Shown piece by piece: positions 11,972-24,193 of a DNA stretch of 64,000 nt. Every line of letters begins with the position of its first letter. The stretch's first letter is position 1. The notes under the pieces were generated by a model. It did not search any database. It saw only the letters and a list, made by a program, of their open reading frames with translations, and had not been told where the DNA came from. Origin of the DNA: Cryptomeria japonica (Eukaryota; Streptophyta; Pinopsida; Cupressales; Cupressaceae); the NCBI RefSeq assembly GCF_030272615.1, contig NC_081412.1, positions 39,798,791 through 39,862,790 of the forward strand. Direction: 5' to 3'. The position numbers were made by a program, and so were the translations under genes.

Positions 11972-13093
11972 TGATGGACTTGAAAATAACTGAGAGGGGA
12001 GGGGGGTGAACCAGTGACACTAAAAATAATACTACTTCAGCTAGTAACCGATAGATGAACTTAACAAGTTTATTGAACACAATGCATGCAATCCAAAATG
12101 ATATAATAACATTTACAATAAATAAAACATCCACCATAACACAAATATTTATACACGGAAAACCCAAATAGGTAAAAACCATGGTGAGATGGAACTCACA
12201 AGTTAACTTTGTGCAGTAATAGATAACTGACCGATTAGGGTCTACGAAGTGCTCTGCTAGGAGCGAATCTGGTTAGAGATCCCAAAGCTTGATTAGAAGT
12301 TTATACACTGTGAAAGGTAGTACCCTGTTAGGAGTAACCTCAGTGGAGGATTTATGAATCCAAACTAATGGATCACCCTATTAGAGGATTTGTACAAAGA
12401 AGCTTGTTAGAGCTTACCCGGTTGGGGGATTTGAATCCTGTTGTGATTGTTAGAAAACAACAAGATTGGTTTGATCTATCTGAGTAGCACAATACTTGCT
12501 TGATCAGATCCTTCTAAAAATATTCAACACTGTTCTTCAGCATACTTTGCAGCTTAACTCTTTTCTCTCGCACACAACAAATCATTTTCGCTCTCATACA
12601 TCATATAAAATAATTCATTGTGATGTCAATATATAGACATTAAGATTTCATGTCGGCCTAAAGAAATCATAACACAATTTCCTAGGTGCAGTGTATCTAG
12701 TCAAGTGATCATAACTCATCATAAAAATACTGCCAAAAAATTGTCAGTGGGATAACTCATCATGATTTGTGGTAACTCATCACAAAATCAATAAGTACCG
12801 GTTAGAACAATCAATACTAGTTGGAGTTAAATATATGAACCATTATCCTTGAATATGCTGACATGATCTCCACTTGATTTCCATCTTGATGCCAACTAAT
12901 GTGTATCCACTCCTTGTCTTCTAAGCATATACCAGTTGTCACAAAGTACCGGTTAGAGATAAACCACTAAGTATATCGGTTGTAGTGTAAACAATCTTGA
13001 AGTTACATCGGTAGACAATATAAACATATGTGTGTGTATGTGTTTCATCAATGACAACATATAATGAATATATTACAATCATCATGAAGCCAA
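11972..13093 (-). repeat. Element B 3' LTR
   Basis: 1,122 bases, starting TGTTGGCTTC on the minus strand and ending CCATCA. It aligns with 18334-19430; differences include an extra block near 12310-12345 that is absent from the other copy. The LTR-end hairpin is weak here (ACTG at 11989-11992 with CAGT at 12012-12015). Confidence 0.92.
12629..12635 (-). promoter_or_regulatory. Possible TATA box in element B LTR
   Basis: The minus strand reads CTATATATTGACATC. It also occurs in the partner LTR near 18983. A TATA-like word in the LTR fits a retrotransposon promoter, but position relative to transcription start is unknown. Confidence 0.4.
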
Positions 13094-13115
13094 CAATCTC
13101 CCCCTTTGGCATTGA
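13094..13115 (-). promoter_or_regulatory. Element B polypurine tract
   Basis: AAAGGGGGAGAT on the minus strand abuts the LTR. CATTGATG at 13108-13115 is inverted to CATCAATG at 13046-13053 in the LTR (8-bp stem). Confidence 0.85.
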
Positions 13116-13276
13116 TGGCAGCACTTAGAAAATTTTACAGTAATACCACTAAGTGTGCATACAACAAAAACAATTTACACATACACACAAGCTCCCCCTT
13201 AATGCTTACATTATACAAAATTTTCAAAAACACACATACATATTTCTACTCCCCTTTTGACAACAATGCTTAATTG

Positions 13277-13326
<50 letters not shown>

Positions 13327-13382
13327 TGTATCAAAGTGTTCAACATATACAACAACAATTTAAAAAAAAACTATATCAACAT
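13116..13382 (-). other. Element B 3' spacer with purine runs
   Basis: Between ORF2 and polypurine tract. On the minus strand it has extra purine runs (AAGGGGGAGCT near 13190-13200, AAAAGGGGAG near 13248-13257) and holds the AT microsatellite. Confidence 0.6.
13279..13320. repeat. (AT)21 microsatellite
   Basis: 42 bases of uninterrupted AT dinucleotide in element B's 3' spacer. Confidence 0.97.
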
Positions 13383-16300
13383 TCATGCATTCACTAGTCT
13401 CATGAAAATAACATTAAATTTTTGCTTCAATTGTGATATGAAATTTGTCCATGTCTCCAGCACTTTCTTAGTGTACTCTAGTGTAGACATAAGCTGTGAA
13501 TGGAACTCTTCCATTGAATCCAGTGTACAGGTTTGAGGAGTTGCTAAGATAGCTTCTACATTGGAGTAGGCTCTCTGTAGTATGTCCACTTGTGATGTAA
13601 GTAGACTCTTGAGCTCCTTTAGAGATCAGAGTCTCTTTGCCTTCTCATGATCATAAGTATCCAACCTGTTATGCAGACCATCTACAATTTTTCTAAAAGA
13701 AAAAATAGAGTCCTGAAGTGGAACATGGGAATTGCATATCCTTTCTAGTTCTTGCTCAGTTTTTGTACGTCTTTTTGAAATGCCAGAATAAAAGAATGAA
13801 ATATTAGAGGTACAAGAAAAATACTTTCCTCCAATTTCATTAGCTTTGCTCAACAAATCTTTATTATGTGACGGAGTCATTTTGCCTGTATCAATGTCCT
13901 TTGCTAGTTTCTCTCCATACTTCTTCTTGTGACTTTTCTCAGCATAAGTTTGTGTCGCATCTTCAAGCGACTTGATTTGATCAGATGCATCAACAACTAA
14001 TTGACAAAGTTTTCTAATAGGGGTTGTCAAATGTGCTGCAGAAGTTTTTGGTAGTAGACTAGATAGAATATCTACTGCATGCTGAATTGTTTTAGCTTCA
14101 ACTCTTTGCTCTTTAAGTGTCTTCTTATGCGCTCTAGATTGCATAACACTTGCAATCTTCATCATTTTAAATGCGCTTATATTGTCAATATTGATAGGCC
14201 CTGAAATGCTCAAAGAATCATCATCATCCTCATCAGTCTGTGGAGTGACTAATGGCTTTGCCGGTTTAGAGGATGTAACCTTAATGATTTCTTTCTCTAG
14301 ATTTTTCTCTGTTTCCTTTTCAGAAGTCCGTGTTTCAAAATTTTCCATATATTCCTTCTAAGTAACTTGAATGACCAGTGGAGAATGGGGTTTCTCCGGT
14401 GTTCTGTTTCCGGTGGATTGACCACTTTTAGCTAAGTTGCCGGTCGCTCAACTAATTTGACCTATAAATTAGTGATTTCAGGAGGCTCCATATCTGGTGC
14501 AGTGTTGTCTCCAGATAGATCAAATGCATCCTAAACATCATCAAAAACATGAATAATGGTGTCATCCTTCTTCTTGATAGGATAGACCTCATCATCTTGT
14601 ACAATCTCTTCTTCATCCATTTCCGGTCGATTAACAATATCTTCCTCATTCTTAGAGGATTGTAAGAGCTCTTCCATCTATTTAATTTCACAGGCTATTT
14701 GATGGGTCTCAGTTTCAATAATTGACCTCTTTCCATTAAGAAGCTTCAATATCCTTTCTTTGAAAGCAAATTGAATTTTGTACTGATCAACTAAAGCACT
14801 TATTTCATCTTTAGACAAATTGGGAAAATATTGCAAGAATGTCTCATCTATAATTTCTTTTTCCAATTTTATAGCTTCTTCCCATTTATTTAACAAAATA
14901 GTATACAAAGAATTTGAAATATCTTTTTCAAGATCATGTCGTAATATACTGTAATGACATAGATGATTGATTACCTATTGAATGATTTGATTCTTCTCAT
15001 CTTTAGTGAAGGAATCAAAATGTTCTTTGACATTGTCAAACCTGTTCCTCCCTAAAGTCTTCATTGTTATTTCAAAGTGAGTGTCAGGCTTGAAAGTTGA
15101 TATATCAATAGGAACAATTTCCTTTGACACTTCCTTTACTGAATTTGCAACTCTATCGGTTTCTTTCATTTTCTTAGGTTCTTCTTCAGTGCCAGTTCCT
15201 TCATATTCTTCTTGAAGAATTAGTTTCCGACTTCTCTTCTTTGGTACATTCTCCTTCTTTGTATAGACCTTAGGTGTCAGTTCCTTTTTAGTTTGGATAC
15301 TTTGAGTCACCCTTGTATTCTTCATTAGCGAAGGTGCTTCATCAATTTTCTTTTTCTTTCCTTTCCTACTTGTGGCAGGAGCAATACTGGTTTCAACTGG
15401 TGCATCCTGGACTACCACAATATCCAATTTTGCCTTCTTTTTATATTTAGGAGATGCTAATAGGTAATTAGCATAACCAATTAGTAAGTCATAGTTCACC
15501 TCATAGTTCATATCTTCCATTTCTTCTTTTCTAGGCTCAATTGCTTGCATCAAATGGTAGTCAGTGGTAACTGTGAAAACTATGTCTTTTGCAAAATGTC
15601 TTACCACATCTTCAGGCAATCTCATTCTCATGCTCATCTTCTTCTAAAACTCATTGAAATACTTATTCATAGCAGCAGGAAAAGTATTCCTTATAGCCTT
15701 GATGTTGTTCTTGATCTGTGCAGATACCGGTAGGTCCTTTGACCATTCAATATCTCCTATTCCTGGTAGAAAGTTTTGGAAATAAAAGAATAACCCAAAC
15801 AATAGCTATCCATACTTGAACTTTTGATGGTTGTTCTTTTTGATGGATTGCAAATTTAGAAACAATTGTCTCCTAATAGCCTCACAAAGATCATAATTTG
15901 CATTTTCAGCTATAATCTTGTAAGCTATATGAACTGCTGTAGATGGAACACTATTTAGTCTACTAGAGTAAAATACTCAGTAGCATATCACCACTGCTGC
16001 CAGTTTCACAACTAGGTCTCTGATATTGTTAATAGAAAATGTACGTTTATTAGATGTTGAACCGGTTAAAGAGAATACCGTCTCTTTTGAAATTCGCCTT
16101 AGCTCAGGTACTCCACTAATTGAGAAATAACTAGTTACAACCTGAATGGATTCCTTGGTTATGGTGTGAGTTCTCTCTAAGTACATATTCTCACCATGAA
16201 CCCGACTCAAAATAATTTTGACATGATCTTCCTCAAAATCTTCTAGAAAATAAGTGGAGTTATGAAAACCCTTCTCGAAAACCCTAGCATACTCTATCTA

Positions 16301-16558
16301 AATCTTTCCATTCTCATCACAAAGGGATTTTGACTGAGTGTAAATGTATAGTGATCCTAGATCCTCTATCTTACAATCAATATAACTCAACAAATCTCCT
16401 TTAACCAAAACTCCACTAGGAACTTGTGACAATGCATTATATGACACAATTTGTTCCACCTCTACAACTTCCATTGGCTTAGATGTAATCATTAACCTTT
16501 CTACAGTCTTTGAAGATGATGCCATTGCAGATGAACAAGATTCGAAGTAGGATTTCAA
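13383..16558 (-). pseudogene. Element B ORF2, conserved protein of unknown function, broken
   Basis: The most likely start is the ATG at 16525 (MASSSKTVERLMITS); one at 16558 is in the same frame. Visible blocks: ILSRVHG and THTITKESIQVVT in the N-terminal third; YDLCEAIRRQLFLNLQSIK, then a K-Y-G block broken by a stop before LLFGLFFYF; KKMSMRMRLP; EEMEDMNYEV; a basic linker (RKGKKKK, KKRSRK); a helical region with NSLYTILLNKWEEAIK; an acidic region; and a long C-terminal coiled coil ending KQKFNVIFMRLVNA. One frame holds from the start to about 14460 with stops; a frameshift then leads to 13383-14348. About 1,050 codons. Expected to follow ORF1 in the same transcript or a spliced form. Function unknown. 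Confidence 0.75.
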
Positions 16559-16977
16559 AGAAATACCTTAATCTCATGCACGCTGCCTCGTTTACCAGTT
16601 GAATGCCCAAGTGCACACCAATTCAATCTTCTGCAGCCTTCAAATTAGCTTGATTACACAAATCATAATGTAGCTTTGACAATTATCAACCAACAATCTT
16701 TCTTAGCTTAGCAAGCGCTCCAAATTTCTCTCTCGAATGCGTTAGGGTAAAAATAACAAAGTGAAAATTCGCTTTTATCATTTTTACCTATTGCATTAAA
16801 TGCTCGCACGTTAGGGTTACAAACCCTAATTTCACCGCTCAAGGAGAAGACCGGTTGATAACATATTGACAAAATGTTACCAAAATTTTATGCTTCAAAA
16901 TTTTCTGACCACTCATTTATCTTAAGGGGTCCGAAGGTAATTTGATCGTTAAGCTCCCCTTAGCCATATGAAAAGGC
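16559..16977 (-). other. Element B inter-ORF region
   Basis: About 420 bases without coding signal. Words such as TCTCGAATGCG and GCGAATTTTC recall the GCGAATC words in the same place in D and G. It could hold an ORF2 leader. Confidence 0.4.
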
Positions 16978-18271
16978 TTAGTTTACCGGTGCAGGGTTCT
17001 CTTCACTTGGTGAAGGAATAGTTACCTCTTCAGGTGAGTCATCACTCTTTTTCTTCCATATCCGATTCATTTCCTCTCTGGTTTCTTCAACATTAACTTT
17101 CTATTTTCCTTTCCGATCTTTAGAAGAATTGATCGGTTTTCTATTTTTGGATCCACAAAAAATTTCAAGGTGCCCTGGTTTGTTGAATTGATAGTAGGCC
17201 ACACCAGATGATTTCCAAGGTCCTTCATTTCCTCTCCTAGTTATTCTTCTTCACTTCATAGCCACATGACCAAAGTTATTACAGATGGTACACATGACAT
17301 TTGTTACCTTTTCCATTTCAAATGAACTAAACTGGTTTCCGTAGGGTCTTTTCTAGTTCATGTTGACCCGGTTGTCAAAATTCCTCATCCAATTGTCATT
17401 TGGTCTTGGATGCATATGTGGTAAAGGATTGTTCGCTCCATATATGCACTCAATAGATCTATGTCCATACATTCCACATGTGAAGCAATGACCTTCAAAC
17501 TTCTTAGACACATACCTGGCATTAGTATTGAAGCTTGCATTTATGTTAGGTTTGTATCTACAAACATTTGCAGTTTGACCAGGTTTATGGAAAACAAAAC
17601 AAACAGGTTTAATGACCTTCTTACCGGTAGGCTTATTGACCTTAGGAGCAGATTTGTTCTTAAGAGTGTTGCTCTTGGTACTGGAGGATTCACCCTTTTC
17701 AGATGTGTGAAAACCAAGTCCAAAGGTATCAGCTTTCATCCTTTGAGGCTGAATTTGTTCTTCCAAAGATTGAAATTTTGATGAACTTGTCCAACTTCTC
17801 ATTTGCTTCAGTAAGCTGTGTGGTGAGATCTTCATTATGCTTTGACAAGTTCTCTTTCAGAGATGATGCTAATTCAAGATCTAACTGCAGGTTTTCCTTC
17901 TCTTCTCTTTCAACATTCAAATGCTCATGCAAGGTAGCATTTTCTCTCTTGATCTTGGCAATGTCATGATCTCTTTCCTTGATAAGATCTTCAACAACTC
18001 TTGTGGCTTCTAGTTCCTGACTCATGTGGATAGTAATAATTTTCAACTCTCTTTTCAGATTTATCTTTTCACCATTTAACTTTTCAACCTCCTCATCTAA
18101 AGCATCAATATTGGCCTCATTTGAAGAACTATTATCAGATATCTCCAATAGTTGTTCAATAAGATCTCTCCTTTTGACTTGAGAAGCTTTCAGTTTGAGT
18201 CTAAGGTTTTCAAGCTCATTTCTGCTAGCTTCTAGCTCTCTAGCCATCTCAAGGTAGCTCATGTCCCCCAT
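16978..18271 (-). pseudogene. Element B ORF1, Gag-like coiled coil plus zinc knuckles, broken
   Basis: Starts at the ATG at 18271 (MGDMSYLEMARELEASR), about 50 bases after the primer site. Residues 1-180 are coiled coil with an N-S-S-S-N-E-A-N motif shared with D. A frameshift near 17760 leads to four knuckles: CFVFHKPGQTANVC (second Cys and His lost), CFTCGMYGHRSIEC (intact), CTICNNFGHVAMK followed by a stop, and one lacking the first two Cys. The tail is acidic and ends near 16978. Likely an assembly and RNA-binding protein by analogy with Gag. Confidence 0.75.
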
Positions 18272-18319
18272 GGTGGTTTCAAGGATTCCTTCCAAGAGAT
18301 TAGGCCTCAAAGAAGTTAG

Positions 18320-18331
18320 GCTTTGATACCA
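18320..18331 (-). promoter_or_regulatory. Element B primer-binding site (one mismatch)
   Basis: The minus strand reads TGGTATCAAAGC, one base different from the TGGTATCAGAGC of the other elements. It lies two bases from the LTR end. Confidence 0.85.
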
Positions 18332-18333
18332 AT

Positions 18334-19430
18334 TGATGGACTTGAAAAGCACTGAGAGGGGGGGGGGGGGTGGCGGAGGGGGGTGAATTAGTGACACTAA
18401 AAATGACACTACTTCAACTAGTAATCGATAGATGAACTTAACAAGTTTATTGAACACAATGCTTGCAATCCAAAATGATATAACAACATTCACAATATAT
18501 AAAACATCCACCATAACACAAATATTTATACATGGAAAAACCAAATAGGTAAAAACCACAGTGAGATGGAACTCACAAGTTAACTATCTGCAGTAATACA
18601 TAACTGATCGGTTAGGGTCTACAAAGTGCTCTACTAGGAGAGAATCTGGTTAGAGATCCCAAAGCTTGATTAGAAGCTTGTACCCTATAACCTCGATGGA
18701 GGATTTTTGAATCCAAACTAATAGATTACCTTGTTAGAGGATTTGTACAAAGAATCTTGTTAGAGCTTACCCAGTTAGGGGATTTGAACCTTGCTGTGAT
18801 TGTTAGAAAACAAAAGGATTGGTTTGATCTATCTGAGTAGCATAATACTTACTTGATCAGATCCTTCTAAACATATTCAACATTGTTCTTCAACATACTC
18901 TGCAACTTAACTCTTTTTCTCTCGCACACAACAAATCACTTTCACTCTCATACATCATACAAAAAAATTCATTGTGATGTCAATATATAGACATTAAGAT
19001 TTCATGTCGGCCTAAAGAAATCATAACAAAATTTCCTAGGTGCAGTGTATCTAGTCAAGTGATCATAACTCATCACAAAAATACCGCAAAAAAATTGTTG
19101 GTGGGATAACTCATCATGATTTGTGGTAACTCATAACAAAATCAATAAGTACCAGTTGGAGTTAAATATATGAATTGTCATCCTTGAATCTTCTGACATG
19201 ATCTCCACTTGATCTCCATCTTGATGCTGACTAATGTGTATCCACTGGTTGTCTTCTAAGCATATACCGGTTGTCACAAAGTACCGATTAGAGATAAACC
19301 ACTAAGTATACCAGTTGTAGTGTAAATAATCTTGAAGTTACATTGGAAGAAAATATAAAAATATGTGTGTGTATATGTTTCATCAATGACAACATACGAT
19401 GAATATATTACAATCATCATCGAGCCAACA
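18334..19430 (-). repeat. Element B 5' LTR
   Basis: 1,097 bases bounded by CCATCA beside the primer site and TGTTGGCTC at the outer end, followed by TSD TGCTA. A long G run (plus strand) at about 18358-18382 sits in the hairpin loop and is longer than in the partner LTR. Confidence 0.92.
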
Positions 19431-19483
19431 TGCTATACTGGTTTTCTATACTAGTTGACATCCATGACAAGACAATGCCAACA
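19431..19483 (-). repeat. Element B right TSD and outer end of element C 3' LTR
   Basis: TGCTA (19431-19435) is the second copy of B's target duplication. The rest is the first ~50 bases of C's LTR, starting TGTTGGCATTG at 19483 on the minus strand. Confidence 0.88.
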
Positions 19484-19510
19484 ATCTCCCCCTTTGGCAT
19501 TGATGTCAAC
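19484..19510 (-). promoter_or_regulatory. Element C polypurine tract and inverted-repeat arm
   Basis: AAAGGGGGAGAT (minus) abuts the LTR. CATTGATGTCAAC at 19498-19510 is inverted to 19454-19466 with one mismatch in 13. Both sides differ from element A at the same base pair. Confidence 0.85.
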
Positions 19511-20071
19511 ACACTCATCATTTCAGTTCCTTCTTCCCCTTTGACAACAATGAAAAAAGGCCAGAGATTTTTCTAATACCTATTTGATACAAAAAGATGG
19601 AGCTATTTTGCTCTGTCTCTCGGTAGGCCAGACTATTAACCTTGTCACCCAACAGTCTAGTTTGTGATTTTTATTAAGTAAAAATTGAATAGACTGAAAA
19701 ATAACCACAAACATGTTCTGATGAGCACATTCTACCCTTGGGAAGGTATTCTCCCAGTCAAGCTGATTGTGACTTCGGTAGATAGACAAATTGAATAGAC
19801 AACTTCCTAAAGTCTCAAACCTGCTAGTATTGGGGTACCGAAATTCTGCCAGCTGGTGAATTGAATACACAAGTGATACAACTAAGAAAATCACAAACTT
19901 CCCTCTAGACTGGATATTCTTCCACCTTGTGGAATGAATAGTCAAATGACACAACTAATAAAATCACAAACGAGTGGGTGATATGCACTCTCCTCTTGTG
20001 TGTAGCTCATGGTCCAAGAGATAAAAAGTATAACTATGATCTCCCCCTAAACCACAGATCTCCATACACAT
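19511..20071 (-). other. Element C 3' non-coding spacer
   Basis: About 560 bases between the RNase H end and the polypurine tract. A 124-codon open frame (19580-19954, minus) shows no recognisable motif and is probably chance. Confidence 0.55.
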
Positions 20072-21293
20072 TTAAGTGCATGAAGCAGATGAAAAAACTC
20101 CTAACTTTTGGTGTAGATACTCAAATGTGGTTGCTGGTATTGGTTTTGTGAAGATATCAACTACTTGCTCACCTGTGGGGATATATTCTACCCATACTTC
20201 TTTCTCTTCTACCTTTTCCTAGAGAAAATGATATTTGATGGCAATGTGTTTTGTCCTTGAGTGCATAATAAAATTCTTGGAGATGTTAATTGCACTTGAG
20301 TTATCACACCAGATAGAAATAGGGCTAGACATTTCTACCTGAATGTCCTTGAGAGTCTACTTCATACACAATACCTGAGAACAACATGTAGTAGCAACAA
20401 TTTATTTTGCCTCAAAAGTGGATAGGGAGACCAAACCCTACTTCTTGTTGTGCCATGAGACTAACCAAATACCTAAAAAGAATGCTCCGTTTGCGCTTTT
20501 CTGGTCATAAACACAAATTTCCCAATCAACATTAGTGTAGGCTTGTAAAGTGATATATCCTTGATTTGGATACCATAGGCCATAACTGAGTGTCCCTTGC
20601 AGGCACTTGAATATCCTTCTAACTGCATTCATATGGTATTGTTTGGGTGTAGCCTGAAATATTTCCACCATACATACTTCCTGTATTATATTCGGTATCG
20701 AATCAATCAGATATAATAAACTACCTATCATGGATCTATACAAGGTCTGATCCACATCCGGTGACTCATCAAGCTTACTCAACTTGCATCCAGTCACCAT
20801 GGGGGTACTTACCAGTTTGTTGTCTTCCATCTGAAACTTCTTCAAAATATCTCTGACATACTTGGTTTGAGAGATAAATATCCATTTGTCTTGCTGAGAA
20901 ATTTTAAAACCAAGAAATTATGACATCCTAAATTTTGACTTCATTAGATCAGTAAACTCTTTACGGAAGGTATCCTGGTTGCCTCCAGAAATTATGTTAT
21001 CCATATATACAACCATAATGATCATATGGTTTCCATTTTCTTTGATGTACAAATTACTATCTGCACTTCCCTTTCTAAAACCTTTCTCCTTTAGATACTT
21101 ATTTATTAATCTTGAATACCATTCTCTTGGATCCTTCTTCAACCCATACAATGCTTTCTTCAACTGACACACAAATTTTTTATCATCATGTAGCAGAAGA
21201 CCTTTCGGTTTTTCTATGTAGACTTCTTCCAGATTACCATTCAGGAAGGAATATTTAATGTCCATTTGATATACTTTATATCCTTTGTAGGTA
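20072..21293 (-). pseudogene. Element C Copia pol fragment: C-terminal RT and RNase H
   Basis: Minus strand, reading from the truncated end: MDIKYSFLNG and KKALYGLKKDPREWY (RT), then YMDNIISGG where Copia RT normally has YVDD, so the catalytic second Asp is Asn. After STPMVTG comes the RT-RNase H link (SMIGSLLYL), then RNase H motifs: AYTNVDWEICVYDQK, a degraded S-T-x-E-A-K, WCDNSSAINISKN and DIFTKPIP. The ORF ends at the TAA at 20072-20074. Several stops break the frame. It is close to element F. RT N-terminus, integrase, protease and Gag are missing upstream of D's boundary. Confidence 0.85.
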
Positions 21294-22428
21294 GTCTTGG
21301 CATTTTGATGATGTTTTGATTGTCATTGATGGACACACACTTTCTTTGTGATGGACACACACTTTCTTGATGTATGAGTTATACTCATCCGGTAATTGTT
21401 CCAACCAGTATTATGTATTATAGTCTTTAGACTATCGGTGTTTTGTAGAAGATGTTTATTGGTCACAAATTGACTGAAGACCTCAAGTGGTATGGAGAAC
21501 CCAAGCGGTATGAAGACCTCAAGCGGTTCGAGGATCTCAAGCGGTACGAAGGAACAAAGCGGTAGTTAACATTTTCTAGTCTTCATTTTTGACAACCGAT
21601 AATCGGTATATTGTATGAACTGGTATTTTTGTGATGAGTTATCATCCACCGACACTTTGGCGGTGATTTTGTGTCGTGTTACCAAATGTGTCTAGATGCA
21701 CTGAACCTAGGAACTTGTAGTTTAATCCTATTGGACTTACATGAAATCAGTTTCCTTTTTAAGGACATCATGTCTAGGGTTTGTAATGATGAGAGATGTA
21801 TGATGTATGAGAAGGTTATGTGTGATCTTTGTATAGAAGATTAGGTCTGTGTGAAGAGATAGAGTGTGGAGATATTGAAGACTAAAGTAATGCTGAAATG
21901 CATTAACAATGAGCTATCAAGGATCTAACCAAGCATACTGTGCTAGTATCTAGATCACTCACTTGTTGATCACTCACATCTTCAACAAGTCTGAAACCCT
22001 TAACTGGGTAGGCCCAACAAGGACTTTGTAAATCCTCTAACAAGGTGGTTCACAACCATGGATCTGAAATCCTCTCACAAGGTAGTCTTTAACAAGACTT
22101 ATCTCCTACCAGAGATCTAGATTCCTAACATGATCTGTTCTAGTGAAGAACATTGCATGACCTTAATCGGTCTGGTTTCTACTCTGCAAATAGTTACTTG
22201 TGAGTTTTTGCTCACCATGGTTTTTCCCATTTGGGTTTCCACGTCAAAATAGCTTGTGCTATGGTGATTGTTCTTTTGTGGGTGAATGCTTTATTTTCTA
22301 TTTGGTTTGCATTTATCTTAACCGGTTTATTAGTGAATCTATTATACCGGTTATCTGCTAATCTGTTTAAGAGTTTAAGTTCAATATTTTTTGGCATAGT
22401 AATTCACCCCCCCTCTTAGTATTCATCA
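21294..22428 (+). repeat. Element D 5' LTR
   Basis: About 1.13 kb ending TTCATCA beside the primer site, similar in length to B's LTR. The start is uncertain by a few bases: C's coding sequence stops matching F at about 21291, and TTGGCATTTTGATGATG looks like a decayed LTR start. Contains CATTGATGG (21325-21333), equivalent to the LTR arm of the polypurine-tract stem in other elements. Confidence 0.8.
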
Positions 22429-22442
22429 ATTGGTATCAGAGC
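22396..22442 (+). promoter_or_regulatory. Element D LTR-end hairpin and primer-binding site
   Basis: ATAGTAA at 22396-22402 pairs with TTAGTAT at 22416-22422 except for one G-G mismatch; the loop is C-rich. The primer site TGGTATCAGAGC is at 22431-22442. Confidence 0.8.
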
Positions 22443-22478
22443 CAACCTTTCTATAAATTTAACCACTGGGAAGGAGAT

Positions 22479-23749
22479 ATGGGGGAATACACAGTGAGGG
22501 AACTTACTCATCATCTCAGTTAGACTGAGAGAGCTTATGATGAACCTAAAGTCAAGCATAAAGCCTCTTTGGCCAAAAGAAGAGAGCATGCTGAGAAACT
22601 GATGGAACTTACTGAAAATAGCTCTTCTGATGAAGCAAACATGGATGCCTTAGTTGAAGAAGTTGAAAAACTGAATGAATCTAAAGCCAATCTGAGAAAG
22701 GAGTTGGAAGGAATGACTATCAGAATGTGTCAAGAGCTTGAGAACCAAAGGAAAGCTGAAGATATGGTAAAAGACAAAGATCATGAGATCTCCAAGCTGA
22801 AGCAAGAAATCAGTGCCCTTACCGCTCATCTCCAAGAGAGTAAAGTGGAAAAAGAAGAAATGCAAGGTGAACTAAACATGGCTATTTATGAGAATGCAAC
22901 CTTGAAGGAATCCAATGCTTCTATTTCCAAGGAACTTACTAAGTCAAAGGAGATACTTGCCAAATTCAATCAGAGTACTGCTAAGCTAGAGTAAAAGCTT
23001 GAATAAACAAAATCGGTAAAGAATACCACTGGACTTGGTTTCTCTGGGTATGAGGAAGGTGAAACCGAATAAAAGTTGAAGCATCAAAGAAGCAACCAAC
23101 ACCCAAGGATAAAGGTAAGAAAAAGTTTAAACCTATTTTCTTCAACTGTCTCAAGGAAGGACATTCTGCTAATGTGTGTAGAAGCAAGGCCTACAATAAT
23201 TTTCCTTATTTTCTAAACAATAAGCCTAGATCCAATAGATTCAATGGAAACTATTATGCATGCAACAAGTTTGGGCATAGAGCATTTGAATGTAGGTCAG
23301 TCTTGCATGACATTGGGAGATACCCTCCAAGGACTCAAGGAGATATCACGGAACCCTCTAGGAACTAGAATCCCAACCGATATAATACCTATGACCATCG
23401 GTCAGGTGGCTATCAAGCGGCAACTGGTTGGAGAGAAACCTGTTTGATCTATCGTGGTAGTGGTCACACTGCTGCAACATGCAAAAGGAAGAATGGTAGT
23501 ATGCATAATGGACCATGGAGAACACCTGGAATGATATGCTATCATTGCAACAAACCGAGTCACACTACCAGAACCTGCAGAATGAGAAAGAACCTATCAG
23601 ATGATATATTGATCACTCTTGAAGGGAATATTGATGTTGAAACCGTTCAAGCAGGAATAAATAAAACTTGGAAAAATAAACTTGAAGAAGTGTCACAGGA
23701 TGAACCGATTTCTACACCTAGTGTGGAAGTCTCTGAACCGGCAAAATGA
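22479..23749 (+). pseudogene. Element D ORF1, Gag-like coiled coil plus zinc knuckles, broken
   Basis: Starts at the ATG at 22479 (MGEYTVRELTHHLS), 36 bases after the primer site. The coiled coil covers 22569-22992 and includes NSSSDEANMDALVEEVEKLN, nearly identical to B. Stops occur at about 22524, 22992 and 23004, and frameshifts follow. Four knuckles: one with the first Cys lost (FFNCLKEGHSANVC), YYACNKFGHRAFEC (first Cys to Tyr), CLIYRGSGHTAATC (second Cys to Tyr) and CYHCNKPSHTTRTC (intact). The tail ends SEPAK at 23749. Same predicted role as the other ORF1 copies. Confidence 0.78.
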
Positions 23750-24193
23750 GCTTCAGAAAAGCTTAGGGGGAGCATATCGGTGAAATATTTGAACCCCTAG
23801 TTTATATCAGTAAAGACCTTAACTAGTATACGTTACCTGTCAATCGGTAGAAGACTTGAAGTGGTAAAAGGAAAAATTAGGGTTTTTACCCTAGCGGTGA
23901 TGCATTTATTATGGTAGGTGAAAGATTGTTTAAAAGGAATTTCTGTCATCATTTTCACTTATCTATTTTCGAGCGAAGAATTTTAAAGAGCCGAGTGAGA
24001 AAGAGCGATTCGCCTAGCAATTCAAAGCGAATCCAAAAATCTTGTAGAGGAATCCAACAAACTTTCAATCTATCGGTGAAGAACACTAAGCGGTGTTCTA
24101 AGCAACCATAGTGGTGTGTTGTGAGCAACATTGGCAAACCCTAAATTTTGAATTGTGAAGGTATTTCTCAAAATTCTTGTTTATCATTTAATC
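23750..24193 (+). other. Element D inter-ORF region
   Basis: About 440 bases without coding signal. AGAGCGATTCGCC and AAGCGAATCC at about 24001-24035 resemble words in the same position in G. Confidence 0.45.

Larger units (their letters stand above)
11972..19430 (-). mobile_element. Element B: complete pol-less LTR retrotransposon nested in C
   Basis: Complete element: LTRs at 11972-13093 and 18334-19430, primer site, ORF1 and ORF2 on the minus strand, and a 5-bp target duplication TGCTA at 11967-11971 and 19431-19435. No pol domains. It is closest to element D in ORF1 and ORF2 sequence. Confidence 0.93.
10620..21293 (-). mobile_element. Element C: truncated Copia retrotransposon, split by element B
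   Basis: Minus-strand Copia remnant: 3' LTR (about 10620-11971 continuing at 19436-19483), polypurine tract, then RNase H and the C-terminal part of reverse transcriptase (20072-21293). Everything upstream of mid-RT is missing where element D begins at about 21294. B splits the LTR with a clean TSD, so B is younger than C. Confidence 0.85.

Noticed and set aside
19580-19954. 124-codon frame in C's 3' spacer as an env-like gene
   Set aside because: No signal peptide, membrane segment or homologous frame in F's spacer; length is compatible with chance in this AT-rich DNA.
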